DNA of 64,000 nucleotides from Firmicutes bacterium UBA6113 (GCA_002422545.1 DIWF01000036.1:204551-268550), one strand, 5' to 3'; positions 8,958 to 17,924 are shown, counted from the stretch's first letter. The notes: generated by a model from the sequence alone, not told the origin. Program-made: numbers and translations.

Positions 8958-8987
8958 AACAATACCTCCAAATTAGTTTAATAAAAT

Positions 8988-9104
8988 AAAAAAACCCATA
9001 GAAATATTATTCAATATCTCCCAGGCTTTTATCCTTCCGTGTACACAGTCAACTGTGCGTTTTCTCTTGGACCTGCCAATATAAATTGCGGAACCCTAGA
9101 AAAC
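8988..9104 (-). ncRNA. ykkC RNA, guanidine-I type riboswitch (candidate)
   Basis: On the minus strand the leader contains CTAGGGTTCCG, then GCAGGTCCAAGAG, then ACACGGAAGGATAAAAGCC and TGGGAGA, in the order and spacing of the ykkC aptamer. The complete GGATAAAAGCC...GGGAGA half favours the guanidine-I subtype over the ppGpp/PRPP subtypes. After the aptamer a weak AT-rich hairpin leads into a run of seven T (8988-8994), consistent with a transcription-terminating expression platform that overlaps the last aptamer stem. The controlled gene is the B3/4-domain protein. Confidence 0.8.
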
Positions 9105-9139
9105 AAAAAATATATTTGTATAATGTAAATTACATATGA

Positions 9140-9168
9140 ATTTTAGCATAATGGAATATTTATGTCAA
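9140..9168 (-). promoter_or_regulatory. Sigma-A promoter of the ykkC leader
   Basis: TTGACA (9163-9168), 17-base spacer, TAAAAT (9140-9145) on the minus strand. Transcription would begin near 9133, about 30 bases before the first conserved aptamer bases. The rest of the gap to 9313 holds only the terminator at 9235. Confidence 0.7.
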
Positions 9169-9234
9169 TAAAATATTATATATACGCAAAACTTACAGTT
9201 AATTACAAAAAAATTATTTTATATTTCTCATAAT

Positions 9235-9281
9235 AAAAACCTCTAAACTGAGTAATTTATTATATCAGTATAAAGGTTTTT
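9235..9281. terminator. Intrinsic terminator after the aldolase/TRAP operon
   Basis: A 16-base imperfect hairpin (AAAACCTTTATACTGA paired with TCAGTTTAGAGGTTTT, two mismatches) followed by a T-run in the minus direction. It lies 33 bp after the aldolase stop codon and also has T residues in the opposite direction. Confidence 0.65.
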
Positions 9282-9313
9282 AAATATTTGAATCAAATAC
9301 ATCTTTTCTTTTA

Positions 9314-10096
9314 TTATTTATTTAATACCTCATCAGCAGATTTTTTATGCTGCTTCAAAGCATCAACCATAACTGTAACATCCGACCCATATGCGATATA
9401 TGTTGCTCCGAGTTCAACATATTTTTTAACAGCTGCAGGTGTGCCACAGTATATACCTACAGCTTTACCCTTTGCTAGAACTTTTCTAAAAATATCTTCT
9501 ATAACACCTACAACCTCTGGGTCATTCATCTGTCCAGGTTTTCCCATTGATTGACTTAGATCTGAAGGACCTACGAAAATTACGTCCAATTGCGGTATTT
9601 CAAGTAATTCTTCTACTCTTTCTGCCATTTCTATGTTTTCTACATGAACTACAACTAATGAATTTTTGTTTGAATGATCAATATAGCCAACTTCATTATT
9701 CCAAGCTGTATACATAGCAGCTCTTTGAGTAGTTGAAAGGCCTCTGTTACCTTCTGGATAATATTTAGAAGATTTGCATACTTCAGCAGCTGTTTCTATT
9801 GAAGTTATACTTGGAATTTGAACTCCATCAGCGCCTGAATCCAGTGCGTGAAGCACATCCTCTGAAATTGCCTCCCTAATTCTTACAATACTGCTCATAC
9901 CTACACACTCTGCAGCTCTTATAAGCCCTTCCACATCATAGCTTGAATAATTAGAATGCTCAGTGTCAATAATTACGAAGTCAAACCCTGTATTACCTAC
10001 CATTTCAACAATTGCTTGACTGTTAAATTTATAAAACAATCCAACTACAACTTCTTTATTTAAAATTCTTTCTCTTAAAGAAAATTTTTTATTCAT
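9314..10096 (-). CDS. HpcH/HpaI family class II aldolase
   Basis: A 260-residue HpcH/HpaI-type TIM barrel. These enzymes make reversible, divalent-metal-dependent pyruvate (or oxaloacetate/glyoxylate) aldol cleavages. Family marks are FVIIDTEHSNYSSYDVEGLIRAAE near residues 35-58, the metal-binding glutamate region VVVHVENIEMAE near 147, and DVIFVGPSDLSQSMG near 173-187. The length is normal. It is the last gene of the TRAP-transporter operon, so it probably cleaves a 2-oxo acid derived from the imported acid. The exact substrate cannot be read from sequence. Confidence 0.85.
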   Translation of the reverse strand: MNKKFSLRERILNKEVVVGLFYKFNSQAIVEMVGNTGFDFVIIDTEHSNYSSYDVEGLIRAAECVGMSSIVRIREAISEDVLHALDSGADGVQIPSITSIETAAEVCKSSKYYPEGNRGLSTTQRAAMYTAWNNEVGYIDHSNKNSLVVVHVENIEMAERVEELLEIPQLDVIFVGPSDLSQSMGKPGQMNDPEVVGVIEDIFRKVLAKGKAVGIYCGTPAAVKKYVELGATYIAYGSDVTVMVDALKQHKKSADEVLNK

Positions 10097-10120
10097 ATAA
10101 TCACCTTCCTACCTTTTATT

Positions 10121-11404
10121 TTATCCGGCAACAATGCCAAGAATCCTTGGTATAAACATTACTATATCAGGCAAAAATGCCAGTGCAAATGTAACTATAA
10201 ATGCCGTTAGTACAAAAGGCACTACTGCTTTACTTAATTTATTGAGTGATATACCCGAAATATTTGATGTAACAAACAGCGTCATACCCACCGGAGGTGT
10301 TACCAATGCAATAGTAAGCATAATGCAGAATATTATGCCAAAATGTACTGAATCCATACCTATCGCAGTTGCTATAGGTAGCATGACTGGTGTAAATATG
10401 AGCATTGCTGCTGTAGCCTCCATCAAGCATCCAACAACAATTAAAATACCTAACATAATTAATATAATTAGAGTTTTGCTATCTGTAAACCCTAGTATAG
10501 CAGCTTGTATTGCTTGAGGGATTTTATCAATAGCCATTGACCACCCTATAACATTTCCAAATCCGATAATGATAAATATACCAGCAGTTGCTACTGCTGA
10601 TCTAACAAATATTGAGGGTAACATTGAAAATTTAAACTTACGATATACTATTCCAGCTAAAATTGATGCCAATACAGATACTGCTCCAGATTCTGTAGGA
10701 GTAAATATTCCGCCCATAATACCACCTACAATAATTACAGGAACTATTAAGGCAGGTAAAGCTGATATAAAAGTTTTTAAGAATTTCTGAAAATCAAATG
10801 GATCACCTTTAGGCAAGTTGAACTTTTTAACACTAAAATATATTACAATTGCAAAGCCAGCACCTAATAAAATACCAGGTATAATTCCAGCCATAAATAA
10901 TGCATTTACAGATACATTACTCAAAACACTGAAATATACGAATGTTACGCTAGGTGGTATAATTGGTCCGAGAATACCAGATGAAGCTATTAAGGCTCCA
11001 CTAAACTCTTCCGGATACCTATCTCTTGTCATCTCAGGAATAAGAACAGCACATAGTATAGATGCAACCGCATTTGCTGAACCTAATATTGCAGCAAGAA
11101 TCATAGCTATAATTACAGCTGCATACGCAAGTCCTCCACGAACATGTCCTATAAAAGAACGTATAAATTCCAATAATTTTGACGTAACTCCTGAAGCATT
11201 CATAACTTCGCCTGCAACTATGAAAAATGGTATACATGTAAGACCTACTACGTCCATACCTGCAAAAATTCTTTGTGTTATAACATTTAAAAATGCAGGA
11301 TTACCTATTTCGAAAATATGGACAACTCCAGCAATTCCCAAAACTGCCGCTATTGGAACTCCCGCCAATAATGTTATAATAAATAATGTTCCAGCTATTG
11401 CCAT
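10121..11404 (-). CDS. dctM: TRAP transporter large permease (DctM type)
   Basis: A 427-residue, 11-12-helix protein of the DctM family, the ion-coupled transport subunit of tripartite ATP-independent periplasmic transporters. Recognisable are GIPFFIVAGEVMNASG near residue 55, GILGPIIPPSVTFVYFS near 142-158, and GCLMEATAAMLIFTPVMLPI near 320-340. The start codon overlaps the stop of the small permease by one base (TAATG), which implies translational coupling. It imports an organic acid together with its two partners. Confidence 0.92.
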   Translation of the reverse strand: MAIAGTLFIITLLAGVPIAAVLGIAGVVHIFEIGNPAFLNVITQRIFAGMDVVGLTCIPFFIVAGEVMNASGVTSKLLEFIRSFIGHVRGGLAYAAVIIAMILAAILGSANAVASILCAVLIPEMTRDRYPEEFSGALIASSGILGPIIPPSVTFVYFSVLSNVSVNALFMAGIIPGILLGAGFAIVIYFSVKKFNLPKGDPFDFQKFLKTFISALPALIVPVIIVGGIMGGIFTPTESGAVSVLASILAGIVYRKFKFSMLPSIFVRSAVATAGIFIIIGFGNVIGWSMAIDKIPQAIQAAILGFTDSKTLIILIMLGILIVVGCLMEATAAMLIFTPVMLPIATAIGMDSVHFGIIFCIMLTIALVTPPVGMTLFVTSNISGISLNKLSKAVVPFVLTAFIVTFALAFLPDIVMFIPRILGIVAG

Positions 11405-11913
11405 TAGTTGTACACCCCTTTCTTGTATTTATCTAAAATTACCCTATAGTGATTTATTCCAAATATTATCATTAGACCTAATCCTAATGGAACTGCTAAA
11501 AATGGAATCGCCATAGATATTTGTAATCCTATACTTATTTGTTTAGCTACTGACGGCATCATGATAGTCTGAATAGAGTTTACAAAAATGCATCCCATAA
11601 ATACTAAAGTAACAGTATTATTAAACAATAATAAATTTCTTCTTTTTTTACCCCTAACGGCATTAACTATCATATCAAAGAAAACTAAGCCTTCTTCTTT
11701 GTATGCAACTGCTGCGCCAAGGAAAGAAACCCATATTATCAAATATCTTATTAACTCTTCTGACCATGCAAAGGACTTTCCTAAAAAATAACGAGTAAAT
11801 ACTGTAAAAAGAGCAGATATAAGCATAATACCAAGTAAAACACCTAAGAAATATTTTACAAGTGTAGCTATTTTATCAAGAATTATATCTAAAATATCTA
11901 CATTTATTTTCAA
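11404..11913 (-). CDS. dctQ: TRAP transporter small permease (DctQ type)
   Basis: About 170 residues with four membrane helices. It is the DctQ subunit that pairs with DctM. The WSEELIRYLIIWVSFLGAAVAYKE segment, with its conserved polar and aromatic pattern, is typical. I place the start at a TTG (11913) that has GGAGG seven bases upstream. A longer frame beginning at 11943 would code through that ribosome binding site. Its stop overlaps the DctM start. Confidence 0.88.
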   Translation of the reverse strand: MKINVDILDIILDKIATLVKYFLGVLLGIMLISALFTVFTRYFLGKSFAWSEELIRYLIIWVSFLGAAVAYKEEGLVFFDMIVNAVRGKKRRNLLLFNNTVTLVFMGCIFVNSIQTIMMPSVAKQISIGLQISMAIPFLAVPLGLGLMIIFGINHYRVILDKYKKGVYN

Positions 11914-11993
11914 TTTGACACCTCCATGTTTGTTGTTCTTCACTTTAGTCTTTGCCTCCTTTTTTCAGGAGGCAAAAACATTTATAATAACAG

Positions 11994-13016
11994 TTATTCT
12001 AAAACTTCCAACATTTCAATAAATGCTTTAATATTTGAATCTTTTGCTTTATACTCTTCATAAATTGGTTTTACCTTATCGGCAAAAGCCTTTTTATCTT
12101 CAATAACGTTAAATTTTAGGCCAGCTTCTTCGCATGCAGTTTTTGATTCTTTTTCGAAGTCTGGAAGAAACTCGTTAAGTAATTTTTCAGATCCTTTATC
12201 AAAACCTTCCTCAATTAGTTTCTGGTCTTCTGGAGACAATGAATTCCAAAAATCAAGATTAACTACAACAAGAGATGGGAAAGGATATAAGCCTATTTCT
12301 GAAACGTATTTTATTGTTTCATAATGCTTCATAGCATAAAGTGATGTAATATTTATTTCTTCTCCATCAATAACTTTATTCTGAAGTGCAGTATATACTT
12401 CACCATAGTTTAATGGAGTTGGATTAGCACCTAAAAGTTCCATAGATTTCTGAAGCATAGTACTTGGAGCAATTCTTAAAATTAATCCATTTAAATCTTC
12501 TGGCACATTAATTGGTCTAGTGTTGTTAGCAAAATGTCTTATACCATTTTCAGCATATCCTATGACTTTAAGCCCAATATCTTCAGTTGCATCTAGCAAA
12601 GCTTTTCCTTCTGGACTGCTGAAAGCTATTTTTTCTTTTTCATAATCAGTTATTAACAATGGTAATTGAAATGCTTCTAGTTTATCTGTATATTTACTGA
12701 ATACGCTAGAGCCAACAATAGCCATTTGCATAGTACCATCCATTAATTGCTGTATCATTTCAGTTTCATTTCCTAACACTGCATCAGAAACAACATCTAT
12801 ATCGATTCTTCCATTGCTATTTTCTCTTATATAATCCGCTGAAAAATTATAGGCATCTGCTGTTGGCATAGCACTTGAACCATAATCAGCAAATGTAATT
12901 TTCATTGTTTCTCCCGATACGTTATCAGGCGGACTTTTTGTTTCTTGACTGCCACATCCCGTTACTATTATTGCTAATGTTAATAATATTGTTGTTAATA
13001 TAGTTAATCTTTTCAT
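11994..13016 (-). CDS. dctP: TRAP transporter substrate-binding lipoprotein (DctP type)
   Basis: A 340-residue extracytoplasmic solute receptor. The signal peptide ends in a lipobox (IIVTGC), so in this Gram-positive it is lipid-anchored. DctP marks include GNETEMIQQLMDGTMQMAI near residues 80-98, the carboxylate-binding region ENGIRHFANNTRPI with its Arg, and the PTPLNYGEVYTALQNKVIDGEE helix near 190-211. I start at ATG 13016 because GAGGAG lies ten bases before it; an in-frame ATG further out has no such site. A sigma-A promoter lies just upstream. Confidence 0.9.
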   Translation of the reverse strand: MKRLTILTTILLTLAIIVTGCGSQETKSPPDNVSGETMKITFADYGSSAMPTADAYNFSADYIRENSNGRIDIDVVSDAVLGNETEMIQQLMDGTMQMAIVGSSVFSKYTDKLEAFQLPLLITDYEKEKIAFSSPEGKALLDATEDIGLKVIGYAENGIRHFANNTRPINVPEDLNGLILRIAPSTMLQKSMELLGANPTPLNYGEVYTALQNKVIDGEEINITSLYAMKHYETIKYVSEIGLYPFPSLVVVNLDFWNSLSPEDQKLIEEGFDKGSEKLLNEFLPDFEKESKTACEEAGLKFNVIEDKKAFADKVKPIYEEYKAKDSNIKAFIEMLEVLE

Positions 13017-13053
13017 AATATTTTCATTCTCCTCTACAATAGAATATTTTAAA

Positions 13054-13082
13054 ATTATACTATTTAAAAAATATATAATCAA
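13054..13082 (-). promoter_or_regulatory. Sigma-A promoter of the TRAP/aldolase genes
   Basis: TTGATT (13077-13082), 17-base spacer, TATAAT (13054-13059) on the minus strand, 38 bp before the DctP start. A hairpin-forming or operator-like inverted repeat (TTCAGTA, 8 bases, TACTGAA; 13087-13108) abuts the -35 box. The transporter genes may thus be transcribed apart from the sigma-54 unit that begins with the amidohydrolase. Confidence 0.55.
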
Positions 13083-13168
13083 TAATTTCAGTAGTCAAAA
13101 TTACTGAATAATTATATCTCTATGCTATGTATTTAATAAATGTCAGCAGTTTTTAAATGTTGCTTATA

Positions 13169-13555
13169 CTATTTACTACTTTTATTTTCCTTTAAGAATT
13201 TAGTATAGGATTCTGTATATTCAGGTCTATCTGGAGTAAATATGTCCATATTCATGCATGGTACTGGACTGTCATATACGTGAATATAGTGTTCTACATT
13301 TGATGGAACTGTAACCCAAGAACCAGAAGTTAACCTATAAGGTACCCCATCTACATAATAATCACATTGACCTTCTAATACAAGTGCCACTTGCTCATTT
13401 GGATGTCTATGAGGTTTTACTTCATTCCCATTTTCAACTTTGTTTATTGAACAGCAAACACTGTCTGCCTCCATGGCAAACACTACTCTTGTGATACCCT
13501 CTCTAACTTCTTCCCATGGTAATTCGTTCCAATTTCCTGATGCTACTGTTGTCAT
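13169..13555 (-). CDS. Cupin-domain protein
   Basis: A 128-residue single cupin barrel. The metal-binding motif 1 is seen as KPHRHPNEQVALVLEG (two His and Glu/Gln ligands, residues about 48-63), and motif 2 includes PSNVEHYIHVYD. Such small cupins act as isomerases, lyases or sensors of sugar or keto acids. The exact role is unknown, but it sits between the thiolase and the TRAP transporter in the catabolic cluster. GGAGGG precedes the ATG. A hairpin (13591-13617) lies in the gap to the thiolase and might attenuate transcription. Confidence 0.8.
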   Translation of the reverse strand: MTTVASGNWNELPWEEVREGITRVVFAMEADSVCCSINKVENGNEVKPHRHPNEQVALVLEGQCDYYVDGVPYRLTSGSWVTVPSNVEHYIHVYDSPVPCMNMDIFTPDRPEYTESYTKFLKENKSSK

Positions 13556-13663
13556 TTATTGACCCTCCTAATTTATAATAATTTATTTTTAAGCGATTTT
13601 TTAATAAAAAATCACTTATGTTCAATGACAAATCAATTAAATTCCAAATATTTATCTTAATTT

Positions 13664-14851
13664 TTAAATTAAATTTTCTAATACAACGCTCATGGCAGGT
13701 CCTCCCCCAACACAAAGCGAAGCTACCCCATATTGACCATTTCTTCTTTTTAATTCCATCAAAGCAGCTTGAATTATTCTAGCGCCTGTACAACCTACGG
13801 GATGACCCAGACCAATTCCAGATCCATTTTTATTTACATTATCCATGTTTAAATTCAGCAGCCTGTTTACAGCAAGAAATTGAGCTGCAAAAGCTTCATT
13901 TATTTCATAATAATCAATTGCATCTGCTGTAAGTCCTGCATAATCAATAGATTTTGGAATTGCATAAGCTGGACCAATCCCCATGATTCTTGGCTCTACA
14001 CCAAAATTAGCAATGGAAACAACTTTTGCAAGAGGCTTTAAACCTAATTGTTGAGCTTTTTCTAAAGTTGTCATAACCAATGCAGCTGATCCATCATTCA
14101 CGCTTGATGCATTACCGGCTGTAACTGTACCATCCTTAATAAAAACTGGTTTCATCTTACTTAATCTTTCTATAGATATATCATTTCTTGGATGCTCATC
14201 CGTATCAACAATTATAATTTCTTTTTTATTTTGAATCTCTACAGGAACTATTTCATCTTTAAATATACCTTTTCTTTGTGCTTCTAATGCTCTTGTATGG
14301 CTTAAAAAAGCAAGTTCATCTTGTTCTTCTCTGCTAATACTGTATTCCTTAGCAAGGTTTTCAGCCGTTACACCCATGTGGTATCCTTCTATGGCACAAA
14401 CTAAGCCATCATATAACATGCTATCCTTTATTTCTCCATCACCCATTCGATAACCTTCTCGATTATTTAAAATAAGATAAGGTGAATTTGTCATACTTTC
14501 CATGCCTACAGCAACTGCTATAGAAGATTTTCCTAGGGCAAGCGATTCATAAATCAATTCAAAAGCTTTCATACCAGAAGCACATTGTTGATCAATTGTA
14601 TATGCCCAGCCACTGTTTAACATACCTGTTTTGATTTGAATTTGTCTAGCAGGGTTACCTTTTTGACCATTCTTATAAATACACCCCGCAGCCAATTCCT
14701 CAACTAGCTCAGCGTCAACATTTGCATTTTTCAAAGCACCTTTAACTGCTATAGCACCCAGCTCAACTCCACTTAAACCTTTTAAACTACCTAAGAAATC
14801 TCCAATTGGTGTACGAGCGGTCCCAACTATTACAACATCATTTAACTTCAT
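13664..14851 (-). CDS. Thiolase (acetyl-CoA acetyltransferase type)
   Basis: A 395-residue thiolase of the usual length. The acylated nucleophilic cysteine is in DQQCASGMKA near residue 90. The NEAFAAQF motif is near 320, GHPVGCTGARI near 352-362, and the second catalytic cysteine in SLCVGGGPA near 380. It cleaves a 3-oxoacyl-CoA or condenses acyl-CoAs. Within this cluster it suggests that the imported acid is degraded through a beta-ketoacyl-CoA, although no CoA ligase or transferase is in the same operon. Confidence 0.93.
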   Translation of the reverse strand: MKLNDVVIVGTARTPIGDFLGSLKGLSGVELGAIAVKGALKNANVDAELVEELAAGCIYKNGQKGNPARQIQIKTGMLNSGWAYTIDQQCASGMKAFELIYESLALGKSSIAVAVGMESMTNSPYLILNNREGYRMGDGEIKDSMLYDGLVCAIEGYHMGVTAENLAKEYSISREEQDELAFLSHTRALEAQRKGIFKDEIVPVEIQNKKEIIIVDTDEHPRNDISIERLSKMKPVFIKDGTVTAGNASSVNDGSAALVMTTLEKAQQLGLKPLAKVVSIANFGVEPRIMGIGPAYAIPKSIDYAGLTADAIDYYEINEAFAAQFLAVNRLLNLNMDNVNKNGSGIGLGHPVGCTGARIIQAALMELKRRNGQYGVASLCVGGGPAMSVVLENLI

Positions 14852-14928
14852 ACTTATTATCTTTCCCTTCGTTATGTTAAGGCAAAATTATTAAATTACT
14901 TTATATTTTCAACTAAGACTTCTTTAGT

Positions 14929-15804
14929 TTATATATTAAGTAATTTGGCTGGATTTTTTTTAGCCATTATATTTATTTCTTCTTCAGTAATGCCAAATTC
15001 TCTCTCCAAAAGATTAATGAAGTTGTACATTCCTTCTACAGGAGAACCATTACCATATTGCCCCATATCAGTGTCAAGTATAATATTTTCCACTCCACAG
15101 GCATCAATCATTTCTTTTGCTACTATATCATCTACAGTTCCTATTTTTGAACCTCCCTTAAATACACATACATTTAATTCTATATAGGCTCCTAACTTTG
15201 CCCATTTTGCCATTTGTTCATAAGAAGCATTAACGTTATAGTGAGGATGGTTTACAAGAATTCTCTTTACTCCTAACTCTACCGCCTTACCAACTAAATG
15301 TTCAATTTCCCAAAGATTACCATGTCCTGTACCTAATACCATGTCATACTCAGCCATATATTTAAGAACTTCTATAGCAGCTGGGTCCATATTCCCTTCT
15401 TCATCAACATATACAACGGGACTTTCTTGTATAGACGCCTTTCCTGAACCAATAAAAGAAGCTTTTTTATGATCATCAATATGTTTTTTTGTAGAAACTG
15501 TTGGGAAATAAATAATTTTTGCATTCATTTGCCTTGCAGTATCTAGTGCTTTTAAATTGAAGAGTCCAATTGAATTATTAAGTGCCATGGAGCCATATAC
15601 CTTACAGCTTCCATCACCCAAATGTTTTTCGATCATTTTAGTACCAAGAATACTTGGAAAATAGTGATCCTTAACTAAAAAGCCGGCATATCCTACGCGT
15701 TGTGCCTCCATAAGCATTTCTGCAGCATCAAGAGCTCTATTCGCAACTGATGGACCAGCATGAACATGAATATCAATGATTCCTTTAAGTATTTGTCTAT
15801 CCAT
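14929..15804 (-). CDS. Amidohydrolase-like TIM-barrel protein (DUF6282-like)
   Basis: A 291-residue metal-dependent hydrolase fold. IDIHVHAGPS near residues 10-19 carries the HxH metal motif, and VLGTGHGNLWEIEHL and VNHPHYNVNASYEQM carry later His ligands. DTDMGQYGNGSPVEGM near 250 gives the conserved Asp. It resembles DUF6282 proteins found in catabolic clusters. A lactonase or hydrolase step is likely but not proven. I start at ATG 15804 with GGAGG five bases upstream; a longer frame begins at a TTG inside that site. First gene behind the sigma-54 promoter. Confidence 0.7.
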   Translation of the reverse strand: MDRQILKGIIDIHVHAGPSVANRALDAAEMLMEAQRVGYAGFLVKDHYFPSILGTKMIEKHLGDGSCKVYGSMALNNSIGLFNLKALDTARQMNAKIIYFPTVSTKKHIDDHKKASFIGSGKASIQESPVVYVDEEGNMDPAAIEVLKYMAEYDMVLGTGHGNLWEIEHLVGKAVELGVKRILVNHPHYNVNASYEQMAKWAKLGAYIELNVCVFKGGSKIGTVDDIVAKEMIDACGVENIILDTDMGQYGNGSPVEGMYNFINLLEREFGITEEEINIMAKKNPAKLLNI

Positions 15805-15830
15805 TTGTTCCTCCAAAATATTTTATTTTT

Positions 15831-15846
15831 TGCAGTAAAACTGCCA
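15831..15846 (-). promoter_or_regulatory. Sigma-54 (-24/-12) promoter
   Basis: TGGCAGTTTTACTGCA on the minus strand, with invariant GG and GC exactly ten bases apart. Transcription would start near 15820, giving a very short leader with the ribosome binding site close to the 5' end of the mRNA. The divergent sigma-54 activator gene starts 417 bp away, fitting control of this cluster by that activator. Confidence 0.75.
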
Positions 15847-16155
15847 TGTTTTCACCCAGTTTTGCTAAGCTTTCTATTCCTTCTTTATCATTTAAAACTT
15901 CTCCTGACATTTTTCCATAAGCACAATTCCAAATATGTTAAGATACTAATATATTAAGCAAAACTTATGCCAAAATTGAAAACAAAAAATATATTTTTAT
16001 TTTTTTGCAAATATATTAGGAAAGCTAGCTATAAAACATTGATATTATCAATACTTATAAGCTTTTTTAAACTACAATAAATATCTTATATACGCCTAAA
16101 TTCTTTTTTAATATAAAAGTTTATTCAGTTGAATATATCTACTTTCAGCAAAATT

Positions 16156-16190
16156 AATTCATTTTTGTATTATAAATATAAAAATGAATT
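16156..16190. promoter_or_regulatory. Perfect 11-bp inverted repeat, possible activator site
   Basis: AATTCATTTTT and its exact complement, separated by 13 bases, lie between the two divergent transcription units, about 310 bp upstream of the sigma-54 promoter and just upstream of the activator's own promoter. It could be the enhancer (UAS) for the activator or a stem-loop. The rest of the 15847-16155 gap is AT-rich with no other clear feature. Confidence 0.35.
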
Positions 16191-16193
16191 ATC

Positions 16194-16222
16194 TTGAATG
16201 TAATGTTGCTTCCTGATATAAT
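16194..16222 (+). promoter_or_regulatory. Sigma-A promoter of the sigma-54 activator gene
   Basis: TTGAAT (16194-16199), a 17-base spacer and a perfect TATAAT (16217-16222), about 40 bp upstream of the activator's start codon. Confidence 0.65.
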
Positions 16223-16262
16223 ATAAAAAACAAAGTCTTCTACATTGGAGGGAGTAATTTTG

Positions 16263-17762
16263 ATGAATAATAACTATAGCTATCCTGAAAGTTTTAAATA
16301 TTTAAATGCTTTTATTGTTTCGGATTTTGTTGATATGCCTATACATATAATAAACGGTGAAGGAATTATAATATTTGTAAACAAAGCATGGAGCAAAGTC
16401 TATAATATAAAAAGAGAGTTTGCCGTTGGAAGACATGTTGAAGAAATAATTAGCAAGTATCTAAAATATTTTCTTACCATAAATGAAACTACTCATACCA
16501 ATGACGAGACATCAAGCTATACTTACCATCATTTTGATGAAGTTTCTTCTCAATCACTTGCCACTTTAGTATTAAGCGAGAGAAAAAAAATGTCAATGGT
16601 TAGTTCTACTCCTGAAGATGCTAAGGTATTGGTTACAAGTACTCCAATATTTAATGGGAAAAATGAGATTGAATATGTTTTTACTTTAGTTCAGGACTTG
16701 ACAAAAATATCTGACTTAAAAGAAGTATTAGATGCAGAAGTAGAAAAAAATAAAATTCTGTGTAAAAAATTAAAATTTTATAAAAGTGAGCAAAATAATT
16801 CAACAATTATTGGAAATTCAAAGGTACTCAGTGAAATTAAAAATTTAATACCAGTTGTTGCTAAAACTGATGCCACTATTCTAATCTTAGGCGAGAGCGG
16901 TGTAGGTAAAGAGGTTTTGGCAAAAGAAATATACATTAATAGCCTTAGAAAGGATAAGCCTTTTATTACAATTAACTGTGCGGCAATTCCTGAAAATCTT
17001 TTGGAATCAGAAATGTTTGGTTATGAAAAAGGTGCTTTTACAGGTGCTGTAAAAAGCAAAGCAGGTTTATTTGAGTTAGCAAATGGAGGAACTATTTTAT
17101 TAGATGAAATAGGTGCTATGCCTTTGAACTTACAGCCTAAATTACTTAGAGTATTACAAGAAAATGAATTTATGCGTGTAGGCGGCACTCAAAAAATTCC
17201 TTTAGATGTTAGAATTATATCGGCTACAAATGAAAACTTATTTAATCTTATAAAGACAGGTGAATTTCGCCAAGATTTATATTATAGACTAAATGTAATT
17301 CCTATAAAAATACCACCACTTAGAGATAGGAAAGAAGATATTAAGTTAATTTGTCTTAAGTTTTTAGATGACTTTAATAAAAAGTATGGTAAAAACAAAA
17401 TATTTAACGAAAAATCACTATTTACCTTGGAACAGTATGAATGGCCTGGCAACATTAGAGAGCTAAAAAACGCTATTGAAAGACTTGTAATTATAGGTGA
17501 AAAAAATGTTATAACTTCAAATCAAGTTTTGTATATAACAAAACCAGATGGAATAGAACAGTTTGAACCTGATGATTATATTGAAATTAATGAAAATCTT
17601 TCATTAAAAGAAGCAGTTCAATCTTTAGAAAAAAAAATGATTACAGATGCATTAGCTAAATATAAAACAACTTATAAAGCTGCTGAAGCGCTTAAAACTA
17701 CTCAACCAACTATTGTAAGAAAAGCTAAGTTACTTGGAATAGAAAAAACCTATGAACAATAA
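16263..17762 (+). CDS. Sigma-54-dependent transcriptional activator with PAS domain
   Basis: About 499 residues. An N-terminal PAS sensor (about residues 20-150) is followed by a coiled linker, an AAA+ sigma-54 interaction domain (about 190-420) and a Fis-type HTH at the C-terminus (TYKAAEALKTTQPTIVRKA). Seen are Walker A GESGVGKE, the sigma-54 contact loop GAFTGA, Walker B GGTILLDEIG and the sensor motif GTQKIPLDVRIISATN. GGAGGGAG precedes the ATG at 16263. It is divergent to the aldolase/TRAP/thiolase cluster and most likely activates it, sensing the substrate through the PAS domain. Confidence 0.92.
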   Translation: MNNNYSYPESFKYLNAFIVSDFVDMPIHIINGEGIIIFVNKAWSKVYNIKREFAVGRHVEEIISKYLKYFLTINETTHTNDETSSYTYHHFDEVSSQSLATLVLSERKKMSMVSSTPEDAKVLVTSTPIFNGKNEIEYVFTLVQDLTKISDLKEVLDAEVEKNKILCKKLKFYKSEQNNSTIIGNSKVLSEIKNLIPVVAKTDATILILGESGVGKEVLAKEIYINSLRKDKPFITINCAAIPENLLESEMFGYEKGAFTGAVKSKAGLFELANGGTILLDEIGAMPLNLQPKLLRVLQENEFMRVGGTQKIPLDVRIISATNENLFNLIKTGEFRQDLYYRLNVIPIKIPPLRDRKEDIKLICLKFLDDFNKKYGKNKIFNEKSLFTLEQYEWPGNIRELKNAIERLVIIGEKNVITSNQVLYITKPDGIEQFEPDDYIEINENLSLKEAVQSLEKKMITDALAKYKTTYKAAEALKTTQPTIVRKAKLLGIEKTYEQ

Positions 17763-17795
17763 ACCCAAAATTTAAGTATTTTACTAAACAAAAAA

Positions 17796-17822
17796 TGCAC
17801 AACTTCTTCTCTAGTTAGTGCA
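17796..17822 (+). terminator. Hairpin after the activator gene
   Basis: TGCAC-AACT pairs with AGTT-A-GTGCA around a short pyrimidine loop, 34 bp after the stop codon. The T-tract that follows is weak, so efficiency is uncertain. Confidence 0.45.
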
Positions 17823-17924
17823 CTTATTTATATGCCTAATATAAAATTTCTTATTGATTGTAGGCATATCTACCCTTTCCTCTACCTACACAGGCGGCTA
17901 TTGAACAATAAAACTTGTATTTAG

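Noticed and set aside
10239..11237. Several long plus-strand and alternative-frame readings over the DctM gene.
   Set aside because: They arise from low complexity of the hydrophobic transporter gene and have no start signals; DctM is unambiguous.
13503..13715. 70-codon minus frame between the thiolase and the cupin.
   Set aside because: It overlaps both real genes in another frame, has no ribosome binding site, and its residues look random.
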